Origin: Nocardioides sp. Kera G14
GTDB taxonomy: Bacteria > Actinomycetota > Actinomycetes > Propionibacteriales > Nocardioidaceae
Direction: 5' to 3'
DNA length: 64,000 bases
Assembly: GCF_020715565.1 (NCBI RefSeq)
Contig: NZ_CP085839.1
Span: forward strand, 3,038,001 to 3,102,000
Shown here: positions 33,854 through 41,214 of the stretch, one piece after another
Layout: the number at the start of each line of letters is the position of its first letter
Numbering within the stretch: position 1 is the stretch's first letter
Translations under genes and position numbers: made by a program
Notes under the pieces: generated by a model
What the model was told of the DNA's origin: nothing
What the model saw: the letters and a program-made list of their open reading frames with translations, nothing else
Database searches by the model: none

Positions 33854-34672
33854 TCAGAGGCCGCGCTCGGCGAGCCACTGGAAGATCTGCGCCGGCTTGT
33901 CGCTGATCACCGCGGTGGCTCCCAGGTCGAGGCAGCGCTGAAGGTTGGCCTCACCGTTGACCGTCCAGACATGGAGCTCCCGGCCGGAGTCGACGATCTT
34001 CCGACCGAGCTTGGGATGCTTCTTGATCTCCTTGATGCCCGGCGCAACGATCCAGTCCCGGCCGATCGCGGTGCGCAGCAGCGACCAGTTGCGGCCGTGC
34101 TCGATCAGCTGCACGAGCCGCAGGTCGGGGGCGAGCCGCTCCACCCGCTGCAGTGCGGTGAAGCTGAAGCTCATCACCCGCACGGGCGAGTCGGCGCCGT
34201 CCCAGTCGAATTCGCGCAGCTTCTCCACCAGCCGCTTCTCCACCAGACCGCCGTAGCGCGTGGGGTGCTTCGTCTCGATCGCCAGCTCCACCCGGCGCCC
34301 GGTGCTCGCGGAGTAGTCGCGGACGGTCTCCAGCAGCGTCTCCAGCGTCAGCACCTGGTCGAGTCGCTCGTCGCGCATCGGCGCCTCGTCGTCGAGCTCG
34401 TTCCACGGGTTCTTCCAACTGGCGAAGTCGAGCTGAGCGAGGTCGGCCAGCTCCATCGTCGAGACCAGCCCGGCCTGGCCCGTCGTACGCCGGATGGTGC
34501 GGTCGTGCACGCAGACCAGGTGACCGTCAGCGGTCAGCCGGACGTCGCACTCCAGGGCGTCGGCCCCGACGTCGAGGGCCCGCATGTACGCCCCCAGGGT
34601 GTGCTCCGCCTCGTCGGCGCTCGCGCCACGGTGGGCCACCACCTGCGGCCGCTTCTCTCCCACGAGGCCCAT
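33854..34672 (-). CDS. Glycerophosphodiester phosphodiesterase
   Basis: A 272-residue GDPD-family TIM barrel that hydrolyses glycerophosphodiesters to glycerol-3-phosphate and an alcohol. The signature HRGASADEAEHTLGAY with the catalytic His, ALECDVRLTADGHLVCVHD with metal-binding Glu and Asp and the second His, and IETKHPTRYGG are all present. No signal peptide, so it is cytoplasmic. It converges on the cyclase gene (seven-base gap) and is divergent from the glycosylase gene. Confidence 0.94.
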   Translation of the reverse strand: MGLVGEKRPQVVAHRGASADEAEHTLGAYMRALDVGADALECDVRLTADGHLVCVHDRTIRRTTGQAGLVSTMELADLAQLDFASWKNPWNELDDEAPMRDERLDQVLTLETLLETVRDYSASTGRRVELAIETKHPTRYGGLVEKRLVEKLREFDWDGADSPVRVMSFSFTALQRVERLAPDLRLVQLIEHGRNWSLLRTAIGRDWIVAPGIKEIKKHPKLGRKIVDSGRELHVWTVNGEANLQRCLDLGATAVISDKPAQIFQWLAERGL

Positions 34673-34705
34673 TCTGGCCCTAGACACCGCACCTACGCTG
34701 TGCAC

Positions 34706-35563
34706 ATGCCGGAGCTGCCCGAGGTGGAAGCGCTGGCCCAGGACCTGGGCCGGCGACTGGAGGGCCGCGCGATCGGCACCGTCCACCTCGCCCAGTTCGC
34801 GGCGCTGAAGACCTTCGATCCGCCTCTGGCGGCGCTCTCCGGAGCCTTCGTCGACGGCGTCACCCGGCACGGCAAGTTCCTCGACTTCTCCGTCGGCGGC
34901 CTCCACCTCGTCACCTACCTCGCCCGTGCCGGCTGGGTGCAGTGGCGCGACGTCGTCCCTCCGACACCGCCCAAGCCCTCGTCCAAGTCGCTGATCGCGG
35001 CCCGCGTCGTCCTCGACAACGAGGAGGGCTTCGACCTCACCGAGGCGGGCACGAAGAAATCCCTTGCCCTGTACGTCGTCCGCTCGCCGCTCGACGTCCC
35101 GCGGATCGCCACGCTCGGACCCGATCCGCTGTCCGCGTCCTTCACCGTCGACGTCCTGGCAACGATCCTCGCCGACGCGGGGCGGAAGCAGATCAAGGGT
35201 GTGCTCCGCGATCAGGCCCTGATCGCCGGGATCGGCAACGCCTACAGCGACGAGATCCTGTGGGAGGCGAAGCTCTCGCCCTACAAGCCGGCTGACACCG
35301 TAGACGCCGCCGAGCTCTTCGCGGCGATCCAGTCGATGCTCACCGACGCGGTGAAGCGCTCCGAGGGGCTCAAGGCCTCGGAGCTGAAGCGGGAGAAGAA
35401 GAGCAACCTCCGCGTCCACGCCCAGACGGGCAAGCCCTGTCCGCGCTGCGGCGACACGATCCTCTCGATCTCCTTCGCGGACTCGTCCCTCGAGTACTGC
35501 CCGACCTGCCAGACCGGCGGGAAGCCCTTGGCCGACCGACGGATGTCGCGCCTGCTCAAGTAG
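34706..35563 (+). CDS. Fpg/Nei-family DNA glycosylase/AP lyase
   Basis: A 285-residue base-excision repair enzyme. MPELPEVEAL gives the catalytic Pro2 and Glu3, and RHGKFLDF the conserved Lys. The helix-two-turns-helix is ALIAGIGNAYSDEILWEA. The C-terminal zinc finger is CPRCGDTI...YCPTCQTGG. The helix motif and finger are of the Fpg type, but the N-terminal spacing differs from classical MutM, so Nei-like specificity is possible and I leave the symbol open. ATG is six bases from TACGCT (34694-34699). Confidence 0.92.
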   Translation: MPELPEVEALAQDLGRRLEGRAIGTVHLAQFAALKTFDPPLAALSGAFVDGVTRHGKFLDFSVGGLHLVTYLARAGWVQWRDVVPPTPPKPSSKSLIAARVVLDNEEGFDLTEAGTKKSLALYVVRSPLDVPRIATLGPDPLSASFTVDVLATILADAGRKQIKGVLRDQALIAGIGNAYSDEILWEAKLSPYKPADTVDAAELFAAIQSMLTDAVKRSEGLKASELKREKKSNLRVHAQTGKPCPRCGDTILSISFADSSLEYCPTCQTGGKPLADRRMSRLLK

Positions 35564-35589
35564 GGCTCAGCTGCTGGCATGCTCCGCCC

Positions 35590-36075
35590 ATGGACTCGAT
35601 CACCGTCGACGGTCGCGAACTCGCAATCACCCGCGCTACTGAAGCCGATGTCCCAGCCCTCGCGGCGCTCCTGGCCGACGACGAGCTGGGAGCCCAACGC
35701 GAGTCGGACGACCTCGCCCCTTACGTCTTCGCGTTCCAGGAGATAGACAAGGACGACAACCAGTTCCTCGTGGCGGCCCGCGATGAGGGCGGCACGGTCG
35801 TCGCGACCATGCAACTCACCGTCATCCCCGTACTGTCGCGCGGCGGGGCCAAACGCCTACAGATTGAGGCCGTCCGCGTCTCGGCCGTACTGCGCGGGTC
35901 GGGCCTCGGGTCAGCACTTATCCGGTGGGCCCACGCCTACGGACAGCAGCGCGGAGCGACCCTCGCCCAACTCACGTCCGACAAGAGCCGCGTCGATGCA
36001 CACCGCTTCTACGCCGCCCTCCGCTACGAGGCCAGCCACGAAGGTTTCAAACGAGCGCTATGGCCACCGCTCTGA
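35590..36075 (+). CDS. GNAT N-acetyltransferase
   Basis: A 161-residue acetyltransferase with the acetyl-CoA loop motif VSAVLRGSGLGSALIRWA (R-x-x-G-x-G/A pattern) and the C-terminal DAHRFYAALRYEASHEGFKR typical of small GNATs acting on amines or amino acids. The -10 is weak (CATGCT six bases from the ATG). It is followed by a repeat-rich intergenic region, so co-transcription with rhodanese is doubtful. Substrate unknown. Confidence 0.9.
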   Translation: MDSITVDGRELAITRATEADVPALAALLADDELGAQRESDDLAPYVFAFQEIDKDDNQFLVAARDEGGTVVATMQLTVIPVLSRGGAKRLQIEAVRVSAVLRGSGLGSALIRWAHAYGQQRGATLAQLTSDKSRVDAHRFYAALRYEASHEGFKRALWPPL

Positions 36076-36082
36076 CGCGGGC

Positions 36083-36248
36083 CACTGACGCATCGGTCAG
36101 AACCGCGCCCCACTCGACGTCGCAGTCGGTCAGAGTTGTGACCGATGCGTCAGTGCCGGCCGAACGGGGGATTTCAGCGCCCGGGCGCCGGTCGACTGCG
36201 GCCTCCGCAGTCGGTCACCGTTCTGACCGATGCATCAGTGCGGATAAT
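36083..36248. repeat. Triplicated palindromic element overlapping the rhodanese promoter
   Basis: A 17-bp unit TGACCGATGCRTCAGTG occurs at 36139-36155 and 36224-36240, and in reverse orientation, perfect to the first, at 36083-36099. The two direct copies belong to a longer 35-base repeat (36121-36155 and 36206-36240, four mismatches) that also contains a TCGGTCA/TGACCGA inverted repeat. The last copy ends just before the GATAAT -10 (36243-36248), the place expected for an operator. No known regulator motif is recognised. Confidence 0.75.
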
Positions 36249-36254
36249 GGAGGG

Positions 36255-36587
36255 GTGAGCATCCCCACCGTGACCATCGACCAGCTGCCGAACCCGCTGC
36301 CGGAGGGCCTGTCGGTCCTCGATGTGCGCGAGGAGTCGGAGTGGGTGCACGGCCACATCGAGGGTGCGACCCACATCCCGCTGTCGACCGTGCCGGTCCG
36401 GACCGACGAGCTGCCCGAGGGTCAGATCCTCGTGGTCTGCAAGGTCGGCGGCCGCAGCAGCCAGGCGACGATGTGGCTCGCGGCCAACGGCTACGAGGTG
36501 GTCAACCTCGACGGCGGCATGCTCGACTGGGAGGCGGACGGGCGGCCGATGGTGAGCGAGACCGGCGGCACGCCTCAGGTCGTCTGA
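36255..36587 (+). CDS. Single-domain rhodanese-like protein
   Basis: A 110-residue rhodanese-fold protein. The catalytic loop is VVCKVGGRSSQAT, with the sulfur-carrying Cys, and the structural motif VLDVREESEWVHGHIEGATHIPL precedes it. Such proteins move sulfane sulfur or act in sulfide and cyanide handling. The GTG start is six bases from GATAAT, implying a leaderless transcript under the repeated element upstream. It overlaps the convergent aat gene by 13 bases. Confidence 0.92.
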   Translation: MSIPTVTIDQLPNPLPEGLSVLDVREESEWVHGHIEGATHIPLSTVPVRTDELPEGQILVVCKVGGRSSQATMWLAANGYEVVNLDGGMLDWEADGRPMVSETGGTPQVV

Positions 36588-37282
36588 GGCCAGGCGATCG
36601 GCGGCAGCTCGAGGGCGACCGCCAGGCGACGGAGATATTCCGAGCGCGGGATCTCCACGACGCCGAGCGTCGCCAGGTGGTCGGTCTGCCACTGCACGTC
36701 GAGCAGCCTCCCGGCCACGCCGTCGGCCCCCAGGATGTCGACGAGTCCCATCAGCGCGACCTTCGAGGCGTCACGCTCGCGGTGGAACATCGACTCCCCG
36801 GCGAACAGGCCGCCGATGGCAAGGCCGTAGAGCCCGCCGGCCAGACGCGGCGCCGCCCCGTCGGTGCCCAGTGTCCAGGCCTCGATGGAGTGCGCCCAGC
36901 CGAGACGGTGGAGGTCGCCGTACGCCTCCCGGATCCGGGTGTCGATCCAACCGCCGTCGCGCGTGGGATCGGCACAGGCCGCGACGACCTCGTCGAAGCA
37001 GGTGTCGACACGGATCTCGAAGTGCTTGGCCGACTTCCGCAACGAGCGCGGGACGCGCAGGCCGTCGAGCGGCAGCACGCCGCGCTGCACGGGCGAGAAC
37101 CAGTGAAGGGGATCGCGGCGACGGGTGCCGGGCATCGGGAAGAGGCCGCGTCGGTACGCCGCCAGGACGGTGCCCGGCGACAGGTCGGCGCCCAGGGCGA
37201 CCAGGTCGTCGAGCTGCTCGTCGTCCGGGTCGCCGAAGACCCAGCGCGACGGCTCGGGTTCGACTGGACTCCGCTCAGACAC
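36575..37282 (-). CDS. aat: Leucyl/phenylalanyl-tRNA-protein transferase
   Basis: This 235-residue enzyme adds Leu or Phe to N-terminal Arg/Lys of proteins, feeding the N-end rule pathway. Family hallmarks are AYRRGLFPMP, WFSPVQRGVLP, GGWIDTRIREAYGDLHRLGWAHSIE and GGLYGLAIGGLFAGESMFHR. The GTG start is seven bases from a minus-strand TAACGT (37290-37295). The ClpS/ClpAP partners are not in the window. Confidence 0.96.
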   Translation of the reverse strand: MSERSPVEPEPSRWVFGDPDDEQLDDLVALGADLSPGTVLAAYRRGLFPMPGTRRRDPLHWFSPVQRGVLPLDGLRVPRSLRKSAKHFEIRVDTCFDEVVAACADPTRDGGWIDTRIREAYGDLHRLGWAHSIEAWTLGTDGAAPRLAGGLYGLAIGGLFAGESMFHRERDASKVALMGLVDILGADGVAGRLLDVQWQTDHLATLGVVEIPRSEYLRRLAVALELPPIAWPQTT

Positions 37283-37319
37283 GGAGCCGACGTTACCGAT
37301 GCTTCGCTAGCGTGAGCAT

Positions 37320-38012
37320 ATGAAGAGCGTGACCAAGAAGGCAGCCGCGGCCGTCGGCACGTCGCTGGCCCCCAAGATCATCCAGCTCGCCCCCGACGCG
37401 ACGAGTTCGCTCATCGGGCACACGCTCAACCGCGCCATCCTGGGCGTCGGCCCGCTGCCCGGAGCTGCCGCTGCCGGTGACACTGCGCTGCGCAAGCACG
37501 GCACCGTGGACAAGGCGATCAACGCGCTCATCCGCAAGCACGTCGCCTATGCGACGACCGAGGGCTTCGCGACCAACCTCGGCGGCCTCATCACCGCCGT
37601 CGCCACGATCCCGGCCAACGTCGTCGGACTGGCCGTGATCGAGTGCCGGATGATCGCGTCGATCGCACATCTGCGGGGTTATGACCTGGACGACCCGAGG
37701 GTCCGCGACGCCATGCTGCTGATCATGCTCGGCGAGTCCACCGTCGACAGCAAGGTGGCGAAGAAGAAGCTGCCCGCCACCCCGATGGCTGTGGCGACCG
37801 CTCCGGTGCACGACCCGACGCTCGACCACATCGTCGCCTCCGAGGTCGCCGCCGAGATGCTGACCCGCGTCGCGGGCAAGCGCCTGGCGAGCACGATCGG
37901 GAAGCGCACGCCGATCATCGGCGGCTTCGTCGGCGCCGGCGTCGACGGCTGGGACACCTACCAGATTGGGCGCTACGCCCGCCGCGAGCTTCTGCCGCGC
38001 ACGTCGCGGTAG
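37320..38012 (+). CDS. EcsC-like family protein
   Basis: A 230-residue protein that resembles the EcsC family: helical, with the glycine-rich amphipathic region TEGFATNLGGLITAVATIPANVVGLAVIECRMIASIAHLRGYDLDD. The C-terminus again has a Gly-rich stretch (IIGGFVGAGVDGWDTYQIGRYARRE). EcsC proteins accompany ABC exporters in firmicutes but have no settled function. The ATG is six bases from TAGCGT (37308-37313). Its last 40 bases overlap the convergent sulfotransferase gene. Confidence 0.7.
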   Translation: MKSVTKKAAAAVGTSLAPKIIQLAPDATSSLIGHTLNRAILGVGPLPGAAAAGDTALRKHGTVDKAINALIRKHVAYATTEGFATNLGGLITAVATIPANVVGLAVIECRMIASIAHLRGYDLDDPRVRDAMLLIMLGESTVDSKVAKKKLPATPMAVATAPVHDPTLDHIVASEVAAEMLTRVAGKRLASTIGKRTPIIGGFVGAGVDGWDTYQIGRYARRELLPRTSR

Positions 38013-39142
38013 AGGCCCAACACACGCTGGCCGGCCTCGCTCGTCTCGAGCTTCGCGCGTACGGCGTTGCGCAGCCCCGCCACCTCGCGGAGCTGCTCCA
38101 CCTCGGCCCGCAGGGCGTCACGCTCACCCATCAGGCGGCCTGCCTCCGCCAACAGCGCGATCGTGGAATCCGTGGCGATGGAGGCGATCCGCTCCGGGTC
38201 CGTGACATCGGGATCGGTGAACGTCTCCGGTCGCTCCCCCACCAGCTCGTCGAGGTCGCCCACGACGTCGTAGGAGGAGGAGAGCAGCACCGTCATCCAC
38301 GAGGTGGTGAGGTCGGAGACCCAGTCCCAGTCGTCGGGCGGCACCATGATCCGGCGCTTGCCCGTGCGGGTGGAGAGTGTCCGATGGGCCAGGAGCTCCA
38401 TGACGAGCCAGCGGTACTGGTCCTTGGTGAGGAAGTCCTGCGTGACCTCGTTCAGCCCCCGGACAAAGCTCGTGGCGTTGGCGCCCATCGACTCGTTGGA
38501 CCGGTCACTGGTGAGGTCGAGCTCGAGGCCCTCGAGTCCGAAGACGGACTCCAGTCGCTTCCACAGCACGGCCGGGTCGGTCCCTCGAGGCGGGAGCGTG
38601 ACGATGTGCACCCGCTCCGGCGGGAGCGACTCGGCCCACCGCGCAAGGATTCCCGGCAGGTCCTGGACCGCCCAGAAGAGGTCGGCGCTGCGACCGCTCC
38701 GGGTGCGGATCGCGGCGAGGAAGTCGGCGTAGGTCTCGGTGCCGAAGTGCTTCACGGTCTCCTGCCACTCCGCAGGGATCTGGCGGAAGAGGTCGCGCAC
38801 CGTCAGGACGAGGTGGACCTCGGCGTCACCGAACGATCCGAGCGCACGCGCCGCCTGCTCGGCGGTGGCGCCGGCGAGGATCTCGTTGCTGATGATGTGG
38901 ATGCCCGACTCGGCGCGGACTTCGGCGGCGAGAGCGTCCCATTCACCGACGACCTCGTCCTCGAGGCCGCCCCACTCCCGTCGCAACAGGTCGAGCGCGG
39001 CGCGGAACTGCATGTCGAAGGTCGCCCCCGGGTAGTGGATGCCGCGCTCGGCCAACATCAGGCGGTGCCGGAAGAGCACGTCCTGGAAGAAGGTCGTCGC
39101 CGTCTTCGGCGTACCGACGTGGAGCAGCACCTTCGCACCCAT
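37973..39142 (-). CDS. Sulfotransferase-like protein with C-terminal coiled coil
   Basis: A 389-residue protein starting with the 5'-phosphosulfate-binding loop of PAPS sulfotransferases (LLHVGTPKTATTFFQ). ISNEILAGA is at the 3'-phosphate-binding position and LTVRDLFRQIPAEWQE follows. It aligns over most of its length with the protein at 40074-41165 and adds a charged coiled coil of about 55 residues (LMGERDALRAEVEQLREVAG) plus a basic tail. The target is probably a cell-surface glycan, given the adjacent GT2. ATG is six bases from minus-strand TAGTCT. Confidence 0.78.
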   Translation of the reverse strand: MGAKVLLHVGTPKTATTFFQDVLFRHRLMLAERGIHYPGATFDMQFRAALDLLRREWGGLEDEVVGEWDALAAEVRAESGIHIISNEILAGATAEQAARALGSFGDAEVHLVLTVRDLFRQIPAEWQETVKHFGTETYADFLAAIRTRSGRSADLFWAVQDLPGILARWAESLPPERVHIVTLPPRGTDPAVLWKRLESVFGLEGLELDLTSDRSNESMGANATSFVRGLNEVTQDFLTKDQYRWLVMELLAHRTLSTRTGKRRIMVPPDDWDWVSDLTTSWMTVLLSSSYDVVGDLDELVGERPETFTDPDVTDPERIASIATDSTIALLAEAGRLMGERDALRAEVEQLREVAGLRNAVRAKLETSEAGQRVLGLYRDVRGRSSRRA

Positions 39143-39147
39143 GCTGC

Positions 39148-39154
39148 GAGACTA
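39148..39154. promoter_or_regulatory. Overlapping -10 elements in a 17-bp divergent gap
   Basis: The sequence AGACTA is read as TAGTCT on the minus strand (six bases from the sulfotransferase ATG) and as GAGACT on the plus strand (six bases from the GT2 ATG). The starts are only 17 bp apart, so the two promoters should exclude each other. Confidence 0.5.
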
Positions 39155-39159
39155 TCGAC

Positions 39160-40068
39160 ATGGCAGCAGTCGGCATCGTGGTCCGCACGAAGGACCGCCC
39201 CCACTTCCTCGCGCGGGCCCTGCGGAGCATCACCGCGCAGACGTACGTCGACTGGCAGGCGTTCATCGTCAACGACGGCGGCGACCCTGCGGGTGTGCTG
39301 GAGGTCGTCGACGCCCTGAGTCCCGAGGACCGCGCCAAGGTCACGATCATCGACCACCCGACCTCCTTGGGGCGCTGGCCGAGCGCCAACGCGGGGGTGA
39401 CGGCCGGGGAGACGCCGTACCTCGTCCTCCATGACGACGACGACACCTGGGCTCCGACGTTCCTCGAGACGTCGGTGGCCTACCTCGACGCGCATCCGCT
39501 CGCGCCGGGCGTGGTCAGCCGGATCGAGATCGTCTGGGAGACGCCGGACCTGGTCGAGACCGGCCGGGAGATCTTCCAGGAGCAGCTGCACGACCCGCTG
39601 CTCGGCTCCACGCTGCTCTTCAATCGCTTCGTGCCGATCGGCTTCCTCTACCGCCGCGAATTGCATGCGGAGGTCGGGCTCTACAACGAGGAGCTCTCGG
39701 TCGTCGGCGACTGGGACTTCAACCTCAAGGTGCTCTCCCGCTGGGCGCTGACCTACCTCGACGGGCCGCCGCTCGCCTTCTGGCACCAGCGTCCCGCGGC
39801 GGTCGGCTCCGACGGCAACTCCGTGATCGGCTCCGGCAACGCCCACGAGAAGATGGACGGCCTCGTCCGGGACGCCGCCCTCCGGCAGTACGTCGGCGAG
39901 AACGGCCTCGGCCTCGTGCTCTACCTGACGAAGTTCATCGACCAGCGCTTCGTCGATGTCGAGAACGGCCTCCGCCGAGACATCCTCTCCGGCGAGTCAG
40001 GTGTCGTCGCCGCGCATCGGCTCAAGGACACCGCGCTGTCGAAGCTGCCCTGGCGCCGGCGCTCCTGA
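39160..40068 (+). CDS. Family 2 glycosyltransferase
   Basis: A 302-residue GT-A glycosyltransferase: N-terminal VGIVVRTKDRPHFLARALRSI, the metal-binding region LVLHDDDDTWAPTFLE (extended DXD), and VVGDWDFNLKVL with a likely catalytic Asp. No membrane segment, so it acts on a cytoplasmic acceptor. It lies between two sulfotransferase-like genes, both on the opposite strand, which suggests a sulfated saccharide product. Confidence 0.9.
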   Translation: MAAVGIVVRTKDRPHFLARALRSITAQTYVDWQAFIVNDGGDPAGVLEVVDALSPEDRAKVTIIDHPTSLGRWPSANAGVTAGETPYLVLHDDDDTWAPTFLETSVAYLDAHPLAPGVVSRIEIVWETPDLVETGREIFQEQLHDPLLGSTLLFNRFVPIGFLYRRELHAEVGLYNEELSVVGDWDFNLKVLSRWALTYLDGPPLAFWHQRPAAVGSDGNSVIGSGNAHEKMDGLVRDAALRQYVGENGLGLVLYLTKFIDQRFVDVENGLRRDILSGESGVVAAHRLKDTALSKLPWRRRS

Positions 40069-40073
40069 CCTGC

Positions 40074-41165
40074 TCAGTCCACGGGCTCGGGGCGGCGCAG
40101 CAGGCGACGCCCTGCCCGCATCACCCGGGCGGGGAGGCGACCGGCGGGCTCCGGCCTGGAGGTCGCCTCCTGGACGGCCGCCACGGTCGCCGTCGTCATC
40201 AGGCGCAGGACACGACGGAGCTGCACGTCGTCGGGGTCCTGCCATTCGCCGGTGCGGGCGAGCGGGCGCAGCTCCTCGAGATCTCCGACGACATCGATGG
40301 CTGCACTCTTCGCCCAGTGGATCCACTCCTCGGCGAGGTTCTCCACCCACGCGTCGAGGGCAGGCGGGGTGGAGATCGGCGCCGGGTCCTCGATCACCTC
40401 GAGCAGCCGCGGCACGATCGTGTTGAACACCAGGTCGCGGTGCTCCTCGGCGTTGACGCCCGCCTTGAAGAGCGCGGCGTTGAGTCGCCGCAGCGTCTGC
40501 GCACCGGCGATGCCGAGTGACTGGTTGACCTTCGTGGCCTCCTCCGGCGCCCATGCCGGGTCGATGCCGGTGAGGCCGCAGAAGCGGAGCCACAGCGTGT
40601 CCGACGGACCCTGGGGGACCGTGAGCAGGTGGACCTTCTCCGGGGGCAGGACCGCACTCCAGTTGGCGAGCGCGCGCGGCAGATGCTGGGCGCGCCAGAA
40701 CCAGAGTCGCGACGTCATCGGATCCGCCTCGACGATGCGGTTCAGGAACCGGTCGAAGGTCCGGGAGTTGTAGGTCTTCAGCCCCTCCTGCCAGTCGGCG
40801 GCGAGCTGTCGCCCCGGCTCACGTGCGGTGAAGATGACATGGACGTCGTGCCCGGCGAGGTCCTCCATCGCCATCGCGATCCGCGACGGCTTCGTCACGG
40901 CGAAGACCTCGTGACTGACGATGACGGTGCCCCGGGCGACGTTGATCCGCCGGACCAGGGCCTTCCATTCGCCGCTGGCCTGCTCGTGGAAGCCGGGCCA
41001 CTTGATGCCCGTCAGGTCGACGGCGGGGAGGAACATCGAGTCGCGCATGCCGATCGGGTACTTCACCCCATGGCGGGCCAGGCTGGCGCGGTTGCGGGCC
41101 AGCCGGTCCTGCAGGTAGGTGGTGCCTGTCTTCGGGGCACCGACATGGAGGAAGACCGTTGCCAT
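40074..41165 (-). CDS. Sulfotransferase-like protein
   Basis: A 363-residue paralogue of the protein at 37973-39142, with a better preserved PAPS loop (FLHVGAPKTGTTYLQDRLARN). IVSHEVFAVTKPS stands at the 3'-phosphate site and FTAREPGRQLAADWQEGLKTYNSRTFD matches the paralogue's LTVRDLFRQIPAEWQETVKHFGTETYAD. It lacks the coiled coil and ends in a short basic segment. It converges on GT2 with a five-base gap. Possible -10 CAGAAT seven bases from the ATG. Confidence 0.8.
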   Translation of the reverse strand: MATVFLHVGAPKTGTTYLQDRLARNRASLARHGVKYPIGMRDSMFLPAVDLTGIKWPGFHEQASGEWKALVRRINVARGTVIVSHEVFAVTKPSRIAMAMEDLAGHDVHVIFTAREPGRQLAADWQEGLKTYNSRTFDRFLNRIVEADPMTSRLWFWRAQHLPRALANWSAVLPPEKVHLLTVPQGPSDTLWLRFCGLTGIDPAWAPEEATKVNQSLGIAGAQTLRRLNAALFKAGVNAEEHRDLVFNTIVPRLLEVIEDPAPISTPPALDAWVENLAEEWIHWAKSAAIDVVGDLEELRPLARTGEWQDPDDVQLRRVLRLMTTATVAAVQEATSRPEPAGRLPARVMRAGRRLLRRPEPVD

Positions 41166-41214
41166 GGCGCAGATTCTGCCCGGCCGACCTGAATCGAAAC
41201 TGTGGGGGTTCCCC

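Noticed and set aside
36083..36240. CRISPR-like array
   Set aside because: Only three copies, one inverted, with palindromic cores and unequal spacing, and no cas gene. Operator or intergenic repeat fits better.
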